Shown in pieces: positions 1 through 5,945 of a stretch of DNA of 11,098 bases (positions within the stretch are counted from its first letter, which is position 1; every line of letters begins with the position of its first letter). Below the pieces are notes generated by a model, which worked only from the letters and a program-made list of their open reading frames with translations, searched no databases and was not told where the DNA came from. A program made the translations under genes and the position numbers. Source of the DNA: Bacillota bacterium (lineage in GTDB: Bacteria > Bacillota > Clostridia > Peptostreptococcales > Anaerovoracaceae); NCBI GenBank assembly GCA_016302925.1, contig JAEDMR010000053.1:1-11098 (forward strand). The letters are read 5' to 3'.

Positions 1-1
1 T

Positions 2-136
2 CCATGTAGTTCTCGATACATTGGAAGAGGTAGCGGAGGCGTTGAATTTCTGAACAGGCAAAGAGCGAAAGAGTGGCATAAAGCCGCTAACGAACGCAGA
101 GAACACTGGCTTACATCAGCCAAGCACGGTCAATAG
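2..136 (+). pseudogene. Possible C-terminal remnant of an intron-encoded protein
   Basis: A reading frame open from the window edge runs to TAG at 134-136. Its last residues (RAKEWHKAANERREHWLTSAKHG) carry a W-x(8)-R-x(3)-W spacing that loosely recalls the C-terminal region of group II intron reverse transcriptase/maturases, which sits just before domain V. The resemblance is weak, and the protein would end early for that family. A second frame, ending at TGA 51-53 with a short acidic tail (LDTLEEVAEALNF), is an alternative terminus of an upstream gene. The evidence does not decide between a decayed maturase, an unrelated gene end and no gene. Confidence 0.2.
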
Positions 137-143
137 AGCCTAT

Positions 144-187
144 AAAAAAAGACTGATACACAGTGTAATCCATTGAATATCAGTCTT
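144..187 (-). terminator. Probable intrinsic terminator of the xpaC-telA-lemA-TPM operon
   Basis: AAGACTGATA (149-158) and TATCAGTCTT (178-187) form a perfect 10-bp stem with a 19-base loop. On the minus strand it is followed by a run of seven T (complement of A 144-150), the layout of a rho-independent terminator for transcripts arriving from the TPM gene 115 bp away. The hairpin lies inside the inferred group II intron, so it may equally be part of the intron's domain IV structure. The long loop makes it a weaker terminator than the one at 3864-3897. Confidence 0.45.
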
Positions 188-203
188 CGAATGTCAACGA
201 TTG

Positions 204-275
204 AAACCGTCGTATACCGAACGGTATGTACGGTGATTTGGGAGAAAGCCGGTTAATCACCGCTTCCTACTCGAT
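204..275 (+). ncRNA. Group II intron domains V and VI
   Basis: Domain V folds as 204-218 with 223-239, a GAAC tetraloop at 219-222 and a two-base bulge (TG) at 227-228, the classic position of the catalytic bulge. The catalytic triad position reads C208-G209-T210, with the conserved wobble at G209/T234. Most group II introns have AGC or CGC here, so T210 (paired to G233 as a wobble) is unusual, and C207 faces A236 as a mismatch. Domain VI pairs AAG (246-248) and CGGT (250-253) with ACCGCTT (259-265), leaving C249 as a one-base bulge and a TAATC loop (254-258), followed by the branch A269. Confidence 0.7.
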
Positions 276-301
276 TCGGTTTATACTTCTGTTTGACGGA
301 C

Positions 302-1315
302 TTACCTTCCGCGCCGCCCTGCGCCGCCGCCACGGCTGATACCGCCGCCGCCTCGGCCCAGACCGCCTCCACCGAAGCTTCCGCCGCTTCGACCGCCCCC
401 GCCAAATCCGCCGCCGCCAAAGCCGCCGCCGGACCGCGGTGGTTTCCGGCCGCTTCGATTCTGACTTGGACGAGTCGGGTTGGAAGGCGGAACGATGATC
501 ACAGGCCTGCGTGATCTGCGCCTGCCGGTCGGAATCGGACGGCCATTGTCAAAGGGATCCCGCATCGGATCCTCATACGGCTGCGGATTCCGACGCATTT
601 CTTCATAAGCCTGCCGCTGCCGGTTTCTGGTGGCCCGTGTAAAGATGTAAAGCACGAGCATCAGCACCACCAGAATCAGGAAGCACACCAGAAGCATACC
701 GAAAAAGCCCATGCCGCCGGAGGCATCCTCTGCAGCACCGACAGATCCATCGCTATAGCCGCCGGTCTGGCTGCTGCCGGAAGTCCCCACACCGTAGATA
801 CTGCAAACTTCGCTGTATAATGCGTCGAAGACGGAGCGGACGCCGCTGTCGTAATCACCGGCAGCAAAATCCGGCTCCAGGTATTGCCACAGGATGTCAC
901 CGATGGTGCCGCTGGTCAGATCATTTTCCAGACCCTTTCCCTGCATACACCAGTAATCATCTTCCCCGATGGCAAGCAGAAGAAGAACACCGTTGTTCTT
1001 GTCGTCATCGCCGATCTTCCAGTCGGTGAAAATCTTGTAAGCATAATCTTCGATATTCAGACCGTCGAGGAAGTCCACTGCCACCACCACGATCTGACCG
1101 CCGCAGAGCTGTTCCAGCTCTGCATTTTTCTGTACAATATATTCTTCCGTATCGGGAGCAACGACGCCGGCTTCGTCCGTTACATAAAAAGAGGACGAAG
1201 GCGATACCACACCGCCGAAGGCGGATGCGGCTCCGAAAAACGAAAAGGCCAGCACCAGCACTGCAGCCAGAAAGACAGACAGCGCCGGGCGGAAAGATTT
1301 TGAGAAATTATTCAT
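302..1315 (-). CDS. TPM-domain (YgcG-like) membrane protein with Gly-rich tail
   Basis: This 337-residue protein has a signal peptide (residues 1-32, ending AASA) and a TPM domain at about 42-172. The domain shows the family landmarks YVTDEAGVV (44-52), WKIGDDDKNNGVLLLLAIG (99-117) and GKGLE (126-130). A serine/glycine linker follows, then one transmembrane segment (about 203-226), a basic cytoplasmic stretch, and a glycine-rich C-terminus (296-337) with GGGFGGGG-type repeats. TPM proteins are thought to act at the membrane in envelope or photosystem maintenance, and the bacterial forms lack a settled biochemical role. The ATG at 1315 is preceded by AGGGGG at a suitable distance and lies 31 bp after the LemA-like gene, with which TPM genes are very often paired. 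It is the last gene of a four-gene operon, and the intron end lies just past its stop. Confidence 0.85.
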   Translation of the reverse strand: MNNFSKSFRPALSVFLAAVLVLAFSFFGAASAFGGVVSPSSSFYVTDEAGVVAPDTEEYIVQKNAELEQLCGGQIVVVAVDFLDGLNIEDYAYKIFTDWKIGDDDKNNGVLLLLAIGEDDYWCMQGKGLENDLTSGTIGDILWQYLEPDFAAGDYDSGVRSVFDALYSEVCSIYGVGTSGSSQTGGYSDGSVGAAEDASGGMGFFGMLLVCFLILVVLMLVLYIFTRATRNRQRQAYEEMRRNPQPYEDPMRDPFDNGRPIPTGRRRSRRPVIIVPPSNPTRPSQNRSGRKPPRSGGGFGGGGFGGGGRSGGSFGGGGLGRGGGGISRGGGAGRRGR

Positions 1316-1346
1316 CTGTTACCCCCTGCAGTCATTTCCCCGGAAA

Positions 1347-1901
1347 TCAGTAGAACAGCACAGCTTCGTGAACCGGCGTCAGCGCAGCCAGAAGATTGGC
1401 CGGGAAGCCGGCCAGGGTCTGGTTATACGTCTGGGCGTACTGGTTGTACGGGTCATGACTGATCGTATCGTTACGTGAGTTGAAGTCAGCATAAAGCCGC
1501 TGACGGTATGTTTCGTCCTGACTGGACAGGTTTTCTGTTTCGAGCCGCTGATAAAGGGCGGTCATGGCTGTGTCCAACGCCTGGTTGGCCGAAAGGCGGG
1601 CAGCGATATCCCGGTTCTTGCCTGTAGCTGTCAGGGCGGAGGAAGCATCGGAAAGTGCTTTCACCTCCTGGCTGTCACCCAGGTATTTCCGTGCGATGGT
1701 CACCATGTTTCCTGCTGCAGCAGCCCGTTCGGACAGGTCGTTTTCGATGCAGATGCCGTCGCCGTCTTCCCCGACGAAGAACACATCTTCCGCCTTGCTG
1801 TACAGGCTGCTGAGCCCCTTCCAGCCGCCGAGCCAGGTACCTGCCGCAATGAGCACCACCATAAGCACGACGGAAACAGCTTTGTTTTCAAGAAGCTTCA
1901 T
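1347..1901 (-). CDS. LemA-family-like membrane protein
   Basis: The product has 184 residues, the usual LemA length. An N-terminal membrane anchor (about 9-26) is followed by an all-helical domain. The C-terminal signature YNQTLAGFPANLLAAL (159-174) matches the LemA family pattern in which a helix with an N/L motif leads into FPxNLxA. The N-terminal helical part is divergent: the common YN-rich and R-DLIPNLV-type motifs are not clearly present, and an acidic segment (EDGDGICIEND, 45-55) sits there instead. The ATG directly abuts the telA stop (TAG at 1904-1902), and its GGAGG lies inside the telA coding end, so translation is probably coupled. LemA proteins are anchored with a helical bundle exposed and usually accompany TPM proteins, as here. 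The exact function is unknown. Confidence 0.65.
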   Translation of the reverse strand: MKLLENKAVSVVLMVVLIAAGTWLGGWKGLSSLYSKAEDVFFVGEDGDGICIENDLSERAAAAGNMVTIARKYLGDSQEVKALSDASSALTATGKNRDIAARLSANQALDTAMTALYQRLETENLSSQDETYRQRLYADFNSRNDTISHDPYNQYAQTYNQTLAGFPANLLAALTPVHEAVLFY

Positions 1902-3062
1902 CTATGCGCGTACCTCCAGCAGCTTGTCTTTCAGATCGGTTTCGATCTTCATCAGTTCCACTTCGGCGGCCTTTCTCTTTTCCCGGCCATCTTTCTGAAT
2001 GTTCATCACTTCGTCGATGGTTTCGATGAGCTTCTGGTTGGTTTCCTTCAGGGTCTCAATATCTACGATACCCCGTTCGGATTCCTTCGCCACGTTGATG
2101 GTGGTCTGCTTCAGGGCTTCGGCGTTCTTACGAAGGAGCTCGTTGGTGGTTTCGGAAACTGCCTGCTGTGCCTTGACCGCTTCTTCACTGTTTGCCAGGC
2201 CCAGAGCCAGCACCATCTGGCTCTTCCACAGAGGAATGGTATTGATCAGGGTGGTCTGAATCTTTTCCACCATCAGGGTGTTGTTATTCTGTACCAGACG
2301 GATCTGCGGCGCCATCTGCAGAGATACGGTGCGGGTCAGATCCAGGTCATGGAGTTTCTTTTCGAACCGGTTGCACAGCTGCTCGAAATCGTTTGCCGCC
2401 TGGGCGTCTTCTGTGGTGCCGGTCTCTCTGGCCTTGGCCTGCATGGCCGGAAGGGTCACGTTGTAGGCTTCTTCCAGCTTCTTCTTTCCTGCTACGATGT
2501 ACATGGACAGCTGCTTGAAGTTGGTGGTATTGGCCTTAAACAGCTCGTCCAGCACGGCGATGTCGCGGGTCAGGGTCACCTGATGTCCCTCCAGAATATC
2601 CACAACTTTTTCCACATTGACTTCCGCCTTGTCGTACTTGGCCTTCAGCTGGGCAATCGGATCTGCCGCCTTGTGGAACAGACCCAGCAGACCGCCCTTC
2701 TTTTCTTCCAGGGCATTGAAGCCTTTCAGCTCGGTAACCAGGCTGGCCAGTGAGTCTCCCACAGAACCCAGATCCTTGGTCCGGACGCTTTCCAGTGCAC
2801 TGTCGGAAAAGTCTGCAATTTTCTGCTGTGCGTCGGCACCGTACTGAAGAATGTGGGTGGAGTTGGTCAGGTCGATTTTCTGCACGAACTCATCGACCAC
2901 CTTTTTTTCCTCCGGGGTAAGTTCTATTTTATCTTCTATGTTGATCTCCTTCAGCGGGGCCGGAGCTGCGGCGACTGCTGCTGCACCTGCTCCGGCAGCT
3001 TCGGCCTCAGGCTCTCCGCCCAGGGTCAGGGTAGGAACTTCCATCTTTAATTCATCGCTCAT
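1902..3062 (-). CDS. telA: TelA-family (toxic anion resistance) protein
   Basis: This 386-residue, mostly helical, soluble protein opens with an Ala/Gly/Pro-rich segment (about 18-37), followed by a TelA domain at about 50-380. Family landmarks visible are TRDIAVLDELFKANTTNF (165-182), QMAPQIRLVQNNN (249-261) and TLINTIPLWKSQMVLALGL (271-289). TelA was named for tellurite resistance on plasmids. Chromosomal homologues are linked to tolerance of cell-wall-active antibiotics and envelope stress, and the mechanism is not known. The ATG at 3062 has a strong AGGAGG a few bases upstream. The xpaC-like gene lies 48 bp upstream, the classical XpaC-TelA pairing, and the LemA-like gene begins immediately after the stop. 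Coiled-coil content is high in the C-terminal third (about 310-380). Confidence 0.9.
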   Translation of the reverse strand: MSDELKMEVPTLTLGGEPEAEAAGAGAAAVAAAPAPLKEINIEDKIELTPEEKKVVDEFVQKIDLTNSTHILQYGADAQQKIADFSDSALESVRTKDLGSVGDSLASLVTELKGFNALEEKKGGLLGLFHKAADPIAQLKAKYDKAEVNVEKVVDILEGHQVTLTRDIAVLDELFKANTTNFKQLSMYIVAGKKKLEEAYNVTLPAMQAKARETGTTEDAQAANDFEQLCNRFEKKLHDLDLTRTVSLQMAPQIRLVQNNNTLMVEKIQTTLINTIPLWKSQMVLALGLANSEEAVKAQQAVSETTNELLRKNAEALKQTTINVAKESERGIVDIETLKETNQKLIETIDEVMNIQKDGREKRKAAEVELMKIETDLKDKLLEVRA

Positions 3063-3090
3063 TTTCGTCTTCCTCCTTTATATCGCTTGG

Positions 3091-3128
3091 GTCCGGACGG
3101 GATGTCCGGACTACATATCCAGTCCGGA
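3091..3128. repeat. GTCCGGAC repeats forming an intercistronic hairpin
   Basis: The self-complementary octamer GTCCGGAC occurs at 3091-3098 and 3104-3111, separated by GGGAT, and a partial third copy (GTCCGGA) lies at 3122-3128 inside the end of the xpaC-like gene. The first two copies can form an 8-bp GC-rich hairpin in the mRNA that overlaps the xpaC stop codon. No T-run follows on either strand, so it is not a typical terminator. It could affect mRNA stability or the relative expression of telA. Confidence 0.5.
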
Positions 3129-3767
3129 GAAGTCCATCTTGTTTTCGGACTCTTCGGTTTTCAACAGTTGCTCTAATACGGTAATATCTGCGGACACCTC
3201 CATGGCATCATCGCTGAACAGATCATCCAGCAGTTTTTTCAACGCTTCATCCGCACCGGAAAGCCCCTCCCGGATCTGGGTCATGGCACCGTTGATGTTT
3301 TCTCCTTCGGAAGCTGCAGAAGTCTGTGCTTCCAGCTGGATGTACTTTTCCGTCAGACCGGTCAGCATGGCGGCATAATGATTGGCCAGCTTGCGGACCT
3401 TGTTTCTGTCCTTGGGATCCCGCTCCACTTCGTCGGCGATCAGGTCCAGAGTTTTCGCCAGGGACCGTACAGTCGCTGCAACAGAGGAATCCTTCAGTCT
3501 TCCTGCCTGCTCGGTGAGCTGGTCTCTGCATACGTCCAGCTTCTTTGCCAGTTCCTCGGCCCGGACCTTTACAGTCGGTACCGGCGGCAGCTTGGCGATC
3601 TGGGCAGCACGCTTGCGGCTGAGCAAAATCAGCACAGCGGCGGCTGCGATGATGCAGACAATCAGTGCCCAGACTTTATATACCGGCAGGATCAGTGCCA
3701 GAATGAACCATACAGCACCGGCGGATGCGAAGGGCAGGCCTGCAGGCAAAACTTTTTCTTTCGACAT
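3111..3767 (-). CDS. xpaC: XpaC-family (5-bromo-4-chloroindolyl phosphate hydrolysis) membrane protein
   Basis: This 218-residue protein has two closely spaced membrane segments (about 11-30 and 33-50), a basic RKRAAQIAK stop-transfer region, and then a long helical cytoplasmic domain (about 60-215). Size, two-helix N-terminus, helical tail and position immediately upstream of telA match the XpaC family. The family is named from a Bacillus phenotype with a chromogenic phosphate, although a true phosphatase activity is doubtful. No catalytic motif is visible. The ATG at 3767 follows AGGAGG with a spacer of seven bases and is the first gene of its operon, behind a promoter at 3820-3848. Together with TelA it probably acts on the envelope or its stress response. 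This is inferred from family company rather than from residues. Confidence 0.75.
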   Translation of the reverse strand: MSKEKVLPAGLPFASAGAVWFILALILPVYKVWALIVCIIAAAAVLILLSRKRAAQIAKLPPVPTVKVRAEELAKKLDVCRDQLTEQAGRLKDSSVAATVRSLAKTLDLIADEVERDPKDRNKVRKLANHYAAMLTGLTEKYIQLEAQTSAASEGENINGAMTQIREGLSGADEALKKLLDDLFSDDAMEVSADITVLEQLLKTEESENKMDFSGLDM

Positions 3768-3819
3768 ATAATTGCCTCCTGTGAAAGCCGCTGCCTTTCA
3801 GCAGGGCATACTTTCCTAT

Positions 3820-3848
3820 ATTTTACTATAAGAAAGGGGGCGGTGCAA
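3820..3848 (-). promoter_or_regulatory. Sigma-70/A-type promoter of the xpaC-telA-lemA-TPM operon
   Basis: Reading the minus strand, TTGCAC (3848-3843) is followed after exactly 17 bp by TAAAAT (3825-3820). It lies about 50 bp upstream of the xpaC-like start and just downstream of the SPFH-gene terminator, as expected for an independent transcription unit. An overlapping TATAGT is an alternative -10. Confidence 0.55.
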
Positions 3849-3863
3849 GGGGAGAGTGAAAAG

Positions 3864-3897
3864 AAAAAGCCGCATATCCCATGGGGACATACGGCTT
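3864..3897 (-). terminator. Intrinsic terminator of the nfeD-SPFH operon
   Basis: Segments 3867-3880 and 3884-3897 form a 14-bp hairpin with a three-base loop. On the minus-strand RNA the two positions that would mismatch on the plus strand (3873/3891 and 3876/3888) become G-U wobbles, so the fold favours the minus strand. A T-rich tract (complement of A 3864-3868) follows. It begins 14 bp after the SPFH stop codon. Confidence 0.85.
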
Positions 3898-3911
3898 ATG
3901 GTCTGTTTTTC

Positions 3912-4835
3912 CTATTCCTTCACCAGTTCCTTCACAGAGGTGGCCAGGCCGGCCAGACCCTGAATTTCGGACGGGATGATAATCTTGGTAGACTGTCCGT
4001 CGGCAGCCTTCTGGAAGGCTTCCAGACTCTTCAGTTTGATGACGGCTTCATCCGCGCCGGCTTCCTTGATCATCTTCAGACCGTCGGCTGTGGCCTTATT
4101 GATCATCAGGATGGCTTCGGACTGACCTTCGGCTTCCTTGATGGCCTTCTGCTTGGTGGCTTCTGCTGCCAGGATGGCTGCCTGCTTGTCGGCTTCTGCC
4201 TGCAGGATGGCGGCTTCCTTCTGACCTTCTGCAATCAGAACCTTGGACTTCTTTTCACCTTCCGCAATCAGGATGGCTTCACGCCGTTCACGCTCAGCAC
4301 GCATCTGCTTTTCCATGGCAACCTGAATGTCCCGAGGCGGGGTGATGTTCTTAACTTCCACACGGTTGATCTTGATGCCCCACGGATCGGTGGCTTCATC
4401 CAGAACCATACGGATTTTGGTATTGATATGCTCACGGCTGGTGAGGGATTCGTCCAGTTCCAGCTCACCGATGATATTTCTTAAGGTGGTGGCAGTCAGA
4501 TTTTCGATGGCATCCATCGGACTTTCCACGCCATAGGTGTAAAGCTTCGGATCGGTAATCTGGAAGTATACCACGGTGTCGATTTCCATGGTTACGTTAT
4601 CCTTGGTGATCACCGGTTGCGGCGGGAAGTCGATGACCTTCTCCTTCAGAGACACCTTACGGGAGATCTTGTCGATCAGAGGAATTTTAAAGTGGAGACC
4701 CACCTGCCAGGTACCGTGGTAGGCGCCCAGACGTTCTACGACATACGCTCTGGCCTGCGGAACCACGCGGATGTTGGACACCAGCAGCCAGATAATAATC
4801 AAAGCAACAATCGCAAGAATGATAGCTTTCAGCAT
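3912..4835 (-). CDS. SPFH/band-7 domain protein (stomatin/QmcA-like)
   Basis: This 307-residue protein has an N-terminal membrane anchor (about 3-20) followed by a band-7/SPFH domain (about 21-180), with the typical VVERLGAYHGTWQVGLHFKIP (32-52) opening and the WGIKINRVEVKNITPP (152-167) close. A charged Ala/Glu/Lys coiled coil (about 175-245) follows, built of roughly 11-residue AEG/AEA repeats, and then a C-terminal region ending IPSEIQGLAGL. It would form a large oligomeric ring or cage at the membrane, as in QmcA and paraslipins, and act as a scaffold for membrane microdomains or protease control. The nfeD-like gene lies 63 bp upstream on the same strand, the standard SPFH-NfeD pairing. 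The ATG at 4835 has an AGGAAGGAAAG purine tract upstream. An intrinsic terminator follows the stop. Confidence 0.92.
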   Translation of the reverse strand: MLKAIILAIVALIIIWLLVSNIRVVPQARAYVVERLGAYHGTWQVGLHFKIPLIDKISRKVSLKEKVIDFPPQPVITKDNVTMEIDTVVYFQITDPKLYTYGVESPMDAIENLTATTLRNIIGELELDESLTSREHINTKIRMVLDEATDPWGIKINRVEVKNITPPRDIQVAMEKQMRAERERREAILIAEGEKKSKVLIAEGQKEAAILQAEADKQAAILAAEATKQKAIKEAEGQSEAILMINKATADGLKMIKEAGADEAVIKLKSLEAFQKAADGQSTKIIIPSEIQGLAGLATSVKELVKE

Positions 4836-4876
4836 ACTTCTTTCCTTCCTTTCTCAAATCAAAAATAGTACATGAC

Positions 4877-4894
4877 GCCGGCAGAGATACCGGC
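4877..4894. repeat. Short inverted repeat between nfeD-like and SPFH genes
   Basis: GCCGG (4877-4881) and CCGGC (4890-4894) can form a 5-bp hairpin. Another CCGGC follows at 4902-4906 over the nfeD stop. There is no T-run after it on either strand, so read-through into the SPFH gene is expected. It may be only a stability element. Confidence 0.3.
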
Positions 4895-4898
4895 TGCT

Positions 4899-5357
4899 TT
4901 ACCGGCAGTCTTTCGGAGCGACCACAAGCTTCACTCCTTCCACCGCCTGAACCTGAATCAGCGTGCCCTCCGAAATGGAAAGTTCCGGGTCAGGACCCAC
5001 AGCCGTCCAGATCTGTCCGCCCACCTTCACCTGTCCCGGTGCAAACGGCGCGATGCCGGCAGTTACCATGCCTTCTCTCCCGATGAGTGCGTCCACATTG
5101 GTCTTTTCCGAGCCGGCCCTCAGCTTCTCCACGAAGATCTTCCGGGTCGAAAACAGCAGAACCAGAGACACGATCAGGAAAACAGCAGCCTGCACCATGA
5201 CCGGCACATCAAACAGCGAAAGCAGCAGCGCTACGAAAGCACCTGCGGCAAACCAGATGGTGGCAAGACCTACGGTAATTCCCTCAATAATAAGAAAAAT
5301 TACAGCAAGAACAAGCCATACCACGGCCATACTGACTGTAACTCCAAAGATGGTCAT
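4899..5357 (-). CDS. NfeD-family membrane protein (short form)
   Basis: This 152-residue protein has two or three membrane segments in the first 72 residues (about 8-29, 31-49 and 53-70), then a soluble OB-fold NfeD domain (about 86-149) with the landmarks LIGREGMVTAGI (91-102) and GQIWTAVGPD (114-123). The short form lacks the ClpP-like serine protease domain of long NfeD proteins and serves as a partner of SPFH proteins, here encoded just downstream. An in-frame GTG at 5387 would add ten residues. The ATG at 5357 is chosen because AAAGGGGG lies at the right spacing before it. The protein is expected to help anchor or regulate the SPFH oligomer at the membrane. Confidence 0.88.
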   Translation of the reverse strand: MTIFGVTVSMAVVWLVLAVIFLIIEGITVGLATIWFAAGAFVALLLSLFDVPVMVQAAVFLIVSLVLLFSTRKIFVEKLRAGSEKTNVDALIGREGMVTAGIAPFAPGQVKVGGQIWTAVGPDPELSISEGTLIQVQAVEGVKLVVAPKDCR

Positions 5358-5399
5358 CCCAATTCCCCCTTTCTCACGTAAAAACACGTTCTTAACGCC

Positions 5400-5428
5400 A
5401 TTGTATCATAAGTCCGGGCAATTTCCAA
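5400..5428 (-). promoter_or_regulatory. Promoter of the nfeD-SPFH operon
   Basis: On the minus strand TTGGAA (5428-5423) is followed by a 17-bp spacer and TACAAT (5405-5400). The distance to the chosen NfeD start is about 43 bp. It lies back-to-back with the glyoxalase promoter region. Confidence 0.6.
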
Positions 5429-5464
5429 ATATTATTTCCTCTCAGACTTCCTTTTTCCTCCCGG

Positions 5465-5477
5465 AATATGCTAAAAT
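5465..5477 (+). promoter_or_regulatory. Candidate extended -10 promoter for the glyoxalase-kinase-regulator operon
   Basis: TATGCTAAAAT (5467-5477) contains TG-N-TAAAAT, an extended -10 element. The -35 region (around 5449-5454) matches poorly, as is common with extended -10 promoters. The element lies about 90 bp upstream of the glyoxalase start. The stretch 5478-5560 shows no other clear signal. Confidence 0.4.
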
Positions 5478-5567
5478 AAAGAGAGCACTTCCCAAAATCC
5501 ATTCTCCCGACATTTTGCTGACGTCCGGGTGCGGGGATTTTGCGGGGGAAAAGAGGAGGAAAACATC

Positions 5568-5936
5568 ATGAAATTTGAACCATATCACAGCTGTATCACC
5601 GTACTGAATCTGGAAAAGTCCCTGGCGTTTTATCAGGAGGCGCTGGGTTTGGAGATTATGCGGACGAAGGAGGCCGAAGACGGTTCCTGGAAGCTGGTGT
5701 TCCTGGGACATGAGGGCTGCGGCTGCCAGCTGGAGCTGACCTGGTATGCGGATCGAAAGGAGCCGTACGATCTGGGAGACAACGAGATTCATGTGGGATT
5801 CCGGACAGCGGACTTCGACGCGGCTCATAAGAAGCACGAAGAAATGGGTTGCATCTGTTTCGATAACCAGGACATGGGCGTCTATTTCATTGAAGATCCG
5901 GACGGCTACTGGATGGAAGTGGTGCCGGTCCGGTAG
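5568..5936 (+). CDS. gloA: Glyoxalase I-like VOC-family enzyme (lactoylglutathione lyase type)
   Basis: This 122-residue single-domain VOC protein has two beta-alpha-beta-beta-beta modules. The four expected metal ligands of glyoxalase I are all present at canonical spacing: H7 (EPYHSC), E56 (CQLELTW), H75 (NEIHVGF) and E117 (GYWMEVV). The closing PDGYWMEVV motif is typical of the lactoylglutathione lyase group. The enzyme is expected to be cytoplasmic and to isomerise a methylglyoxal-thiol hemithioacetal, or a related substrate, and the thiol used by this organism is unknown. An upstream in-frame GTG at 5529 is less likely than the ATG at 5568, which has GAGGAGG eight bases before it. The kinase gene starts nine bases after the stop, suggesting co-transcription. 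Other VOC activities cannot be excluded. Confidence 0.85.
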   Translation: MKFEPYHSCITVLNLEKSLAFYQEALGLEIMRTKEAEDGSWKLVFLGHEGCGCQLELTWYADRKEPYDLGDNEIHVGFRTADFDAAHKKHEEMGCICFDNQDMGVYFIEDPDGYWMEVVPVR

Positions 5937-5945
5937 GATAATACC

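Larger units (their letters stand above)
1..275 (+). mobile_element. Group II intron, 3' portion (5' part outside window)
   Basis: The stretch ends in a recognisable group II intron 3' end: a domain V hairpin (about 204-239), a domain VI hairpin (about 240-275) and a terminal CTACTCGAT. The bulged branch-point adenosine is probably A269, seven bases from the predicted 3' splice site after T275. Upstream of about 200 there is no clear domain. That part would be the end of domain IV, and possibly the tail of the intron-encoded reverse transcriptase/maturase. The intron lies on the + strand and its 3' junction is 26 bp beyond the stop codon of the opposing TPM gene, so it sits in the trailer of that operon. 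How far the element extends left cannot be seen. The domain V/VI call is from pattern memory, not a covariance search. Confidence 0.7.

Noticed and set aside
293..514. Ala-rich open frame on the + strand
   Set aside because: It is the reverse complement of the Gly-rich repeat tail of the TPM protein. Repetitive GC-rich codons keep the frame open.
3091..3111. Hairpin between xpaC and telA as a terminator
   Set aside because: There is no T-run after the stem on either strand, and telA follows with a good RBS, so the genes are likely co-transcribed.
3378..4484. Long open frame on the + strand opposite the xpaC-like and SPFH genes
   Set aside because: It runs antisense across two genes and a terminator. 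Its Gln/Gly/Phe-rich translation is a shadow of the minus-strand codon bias, and it has no homology or RBS support.
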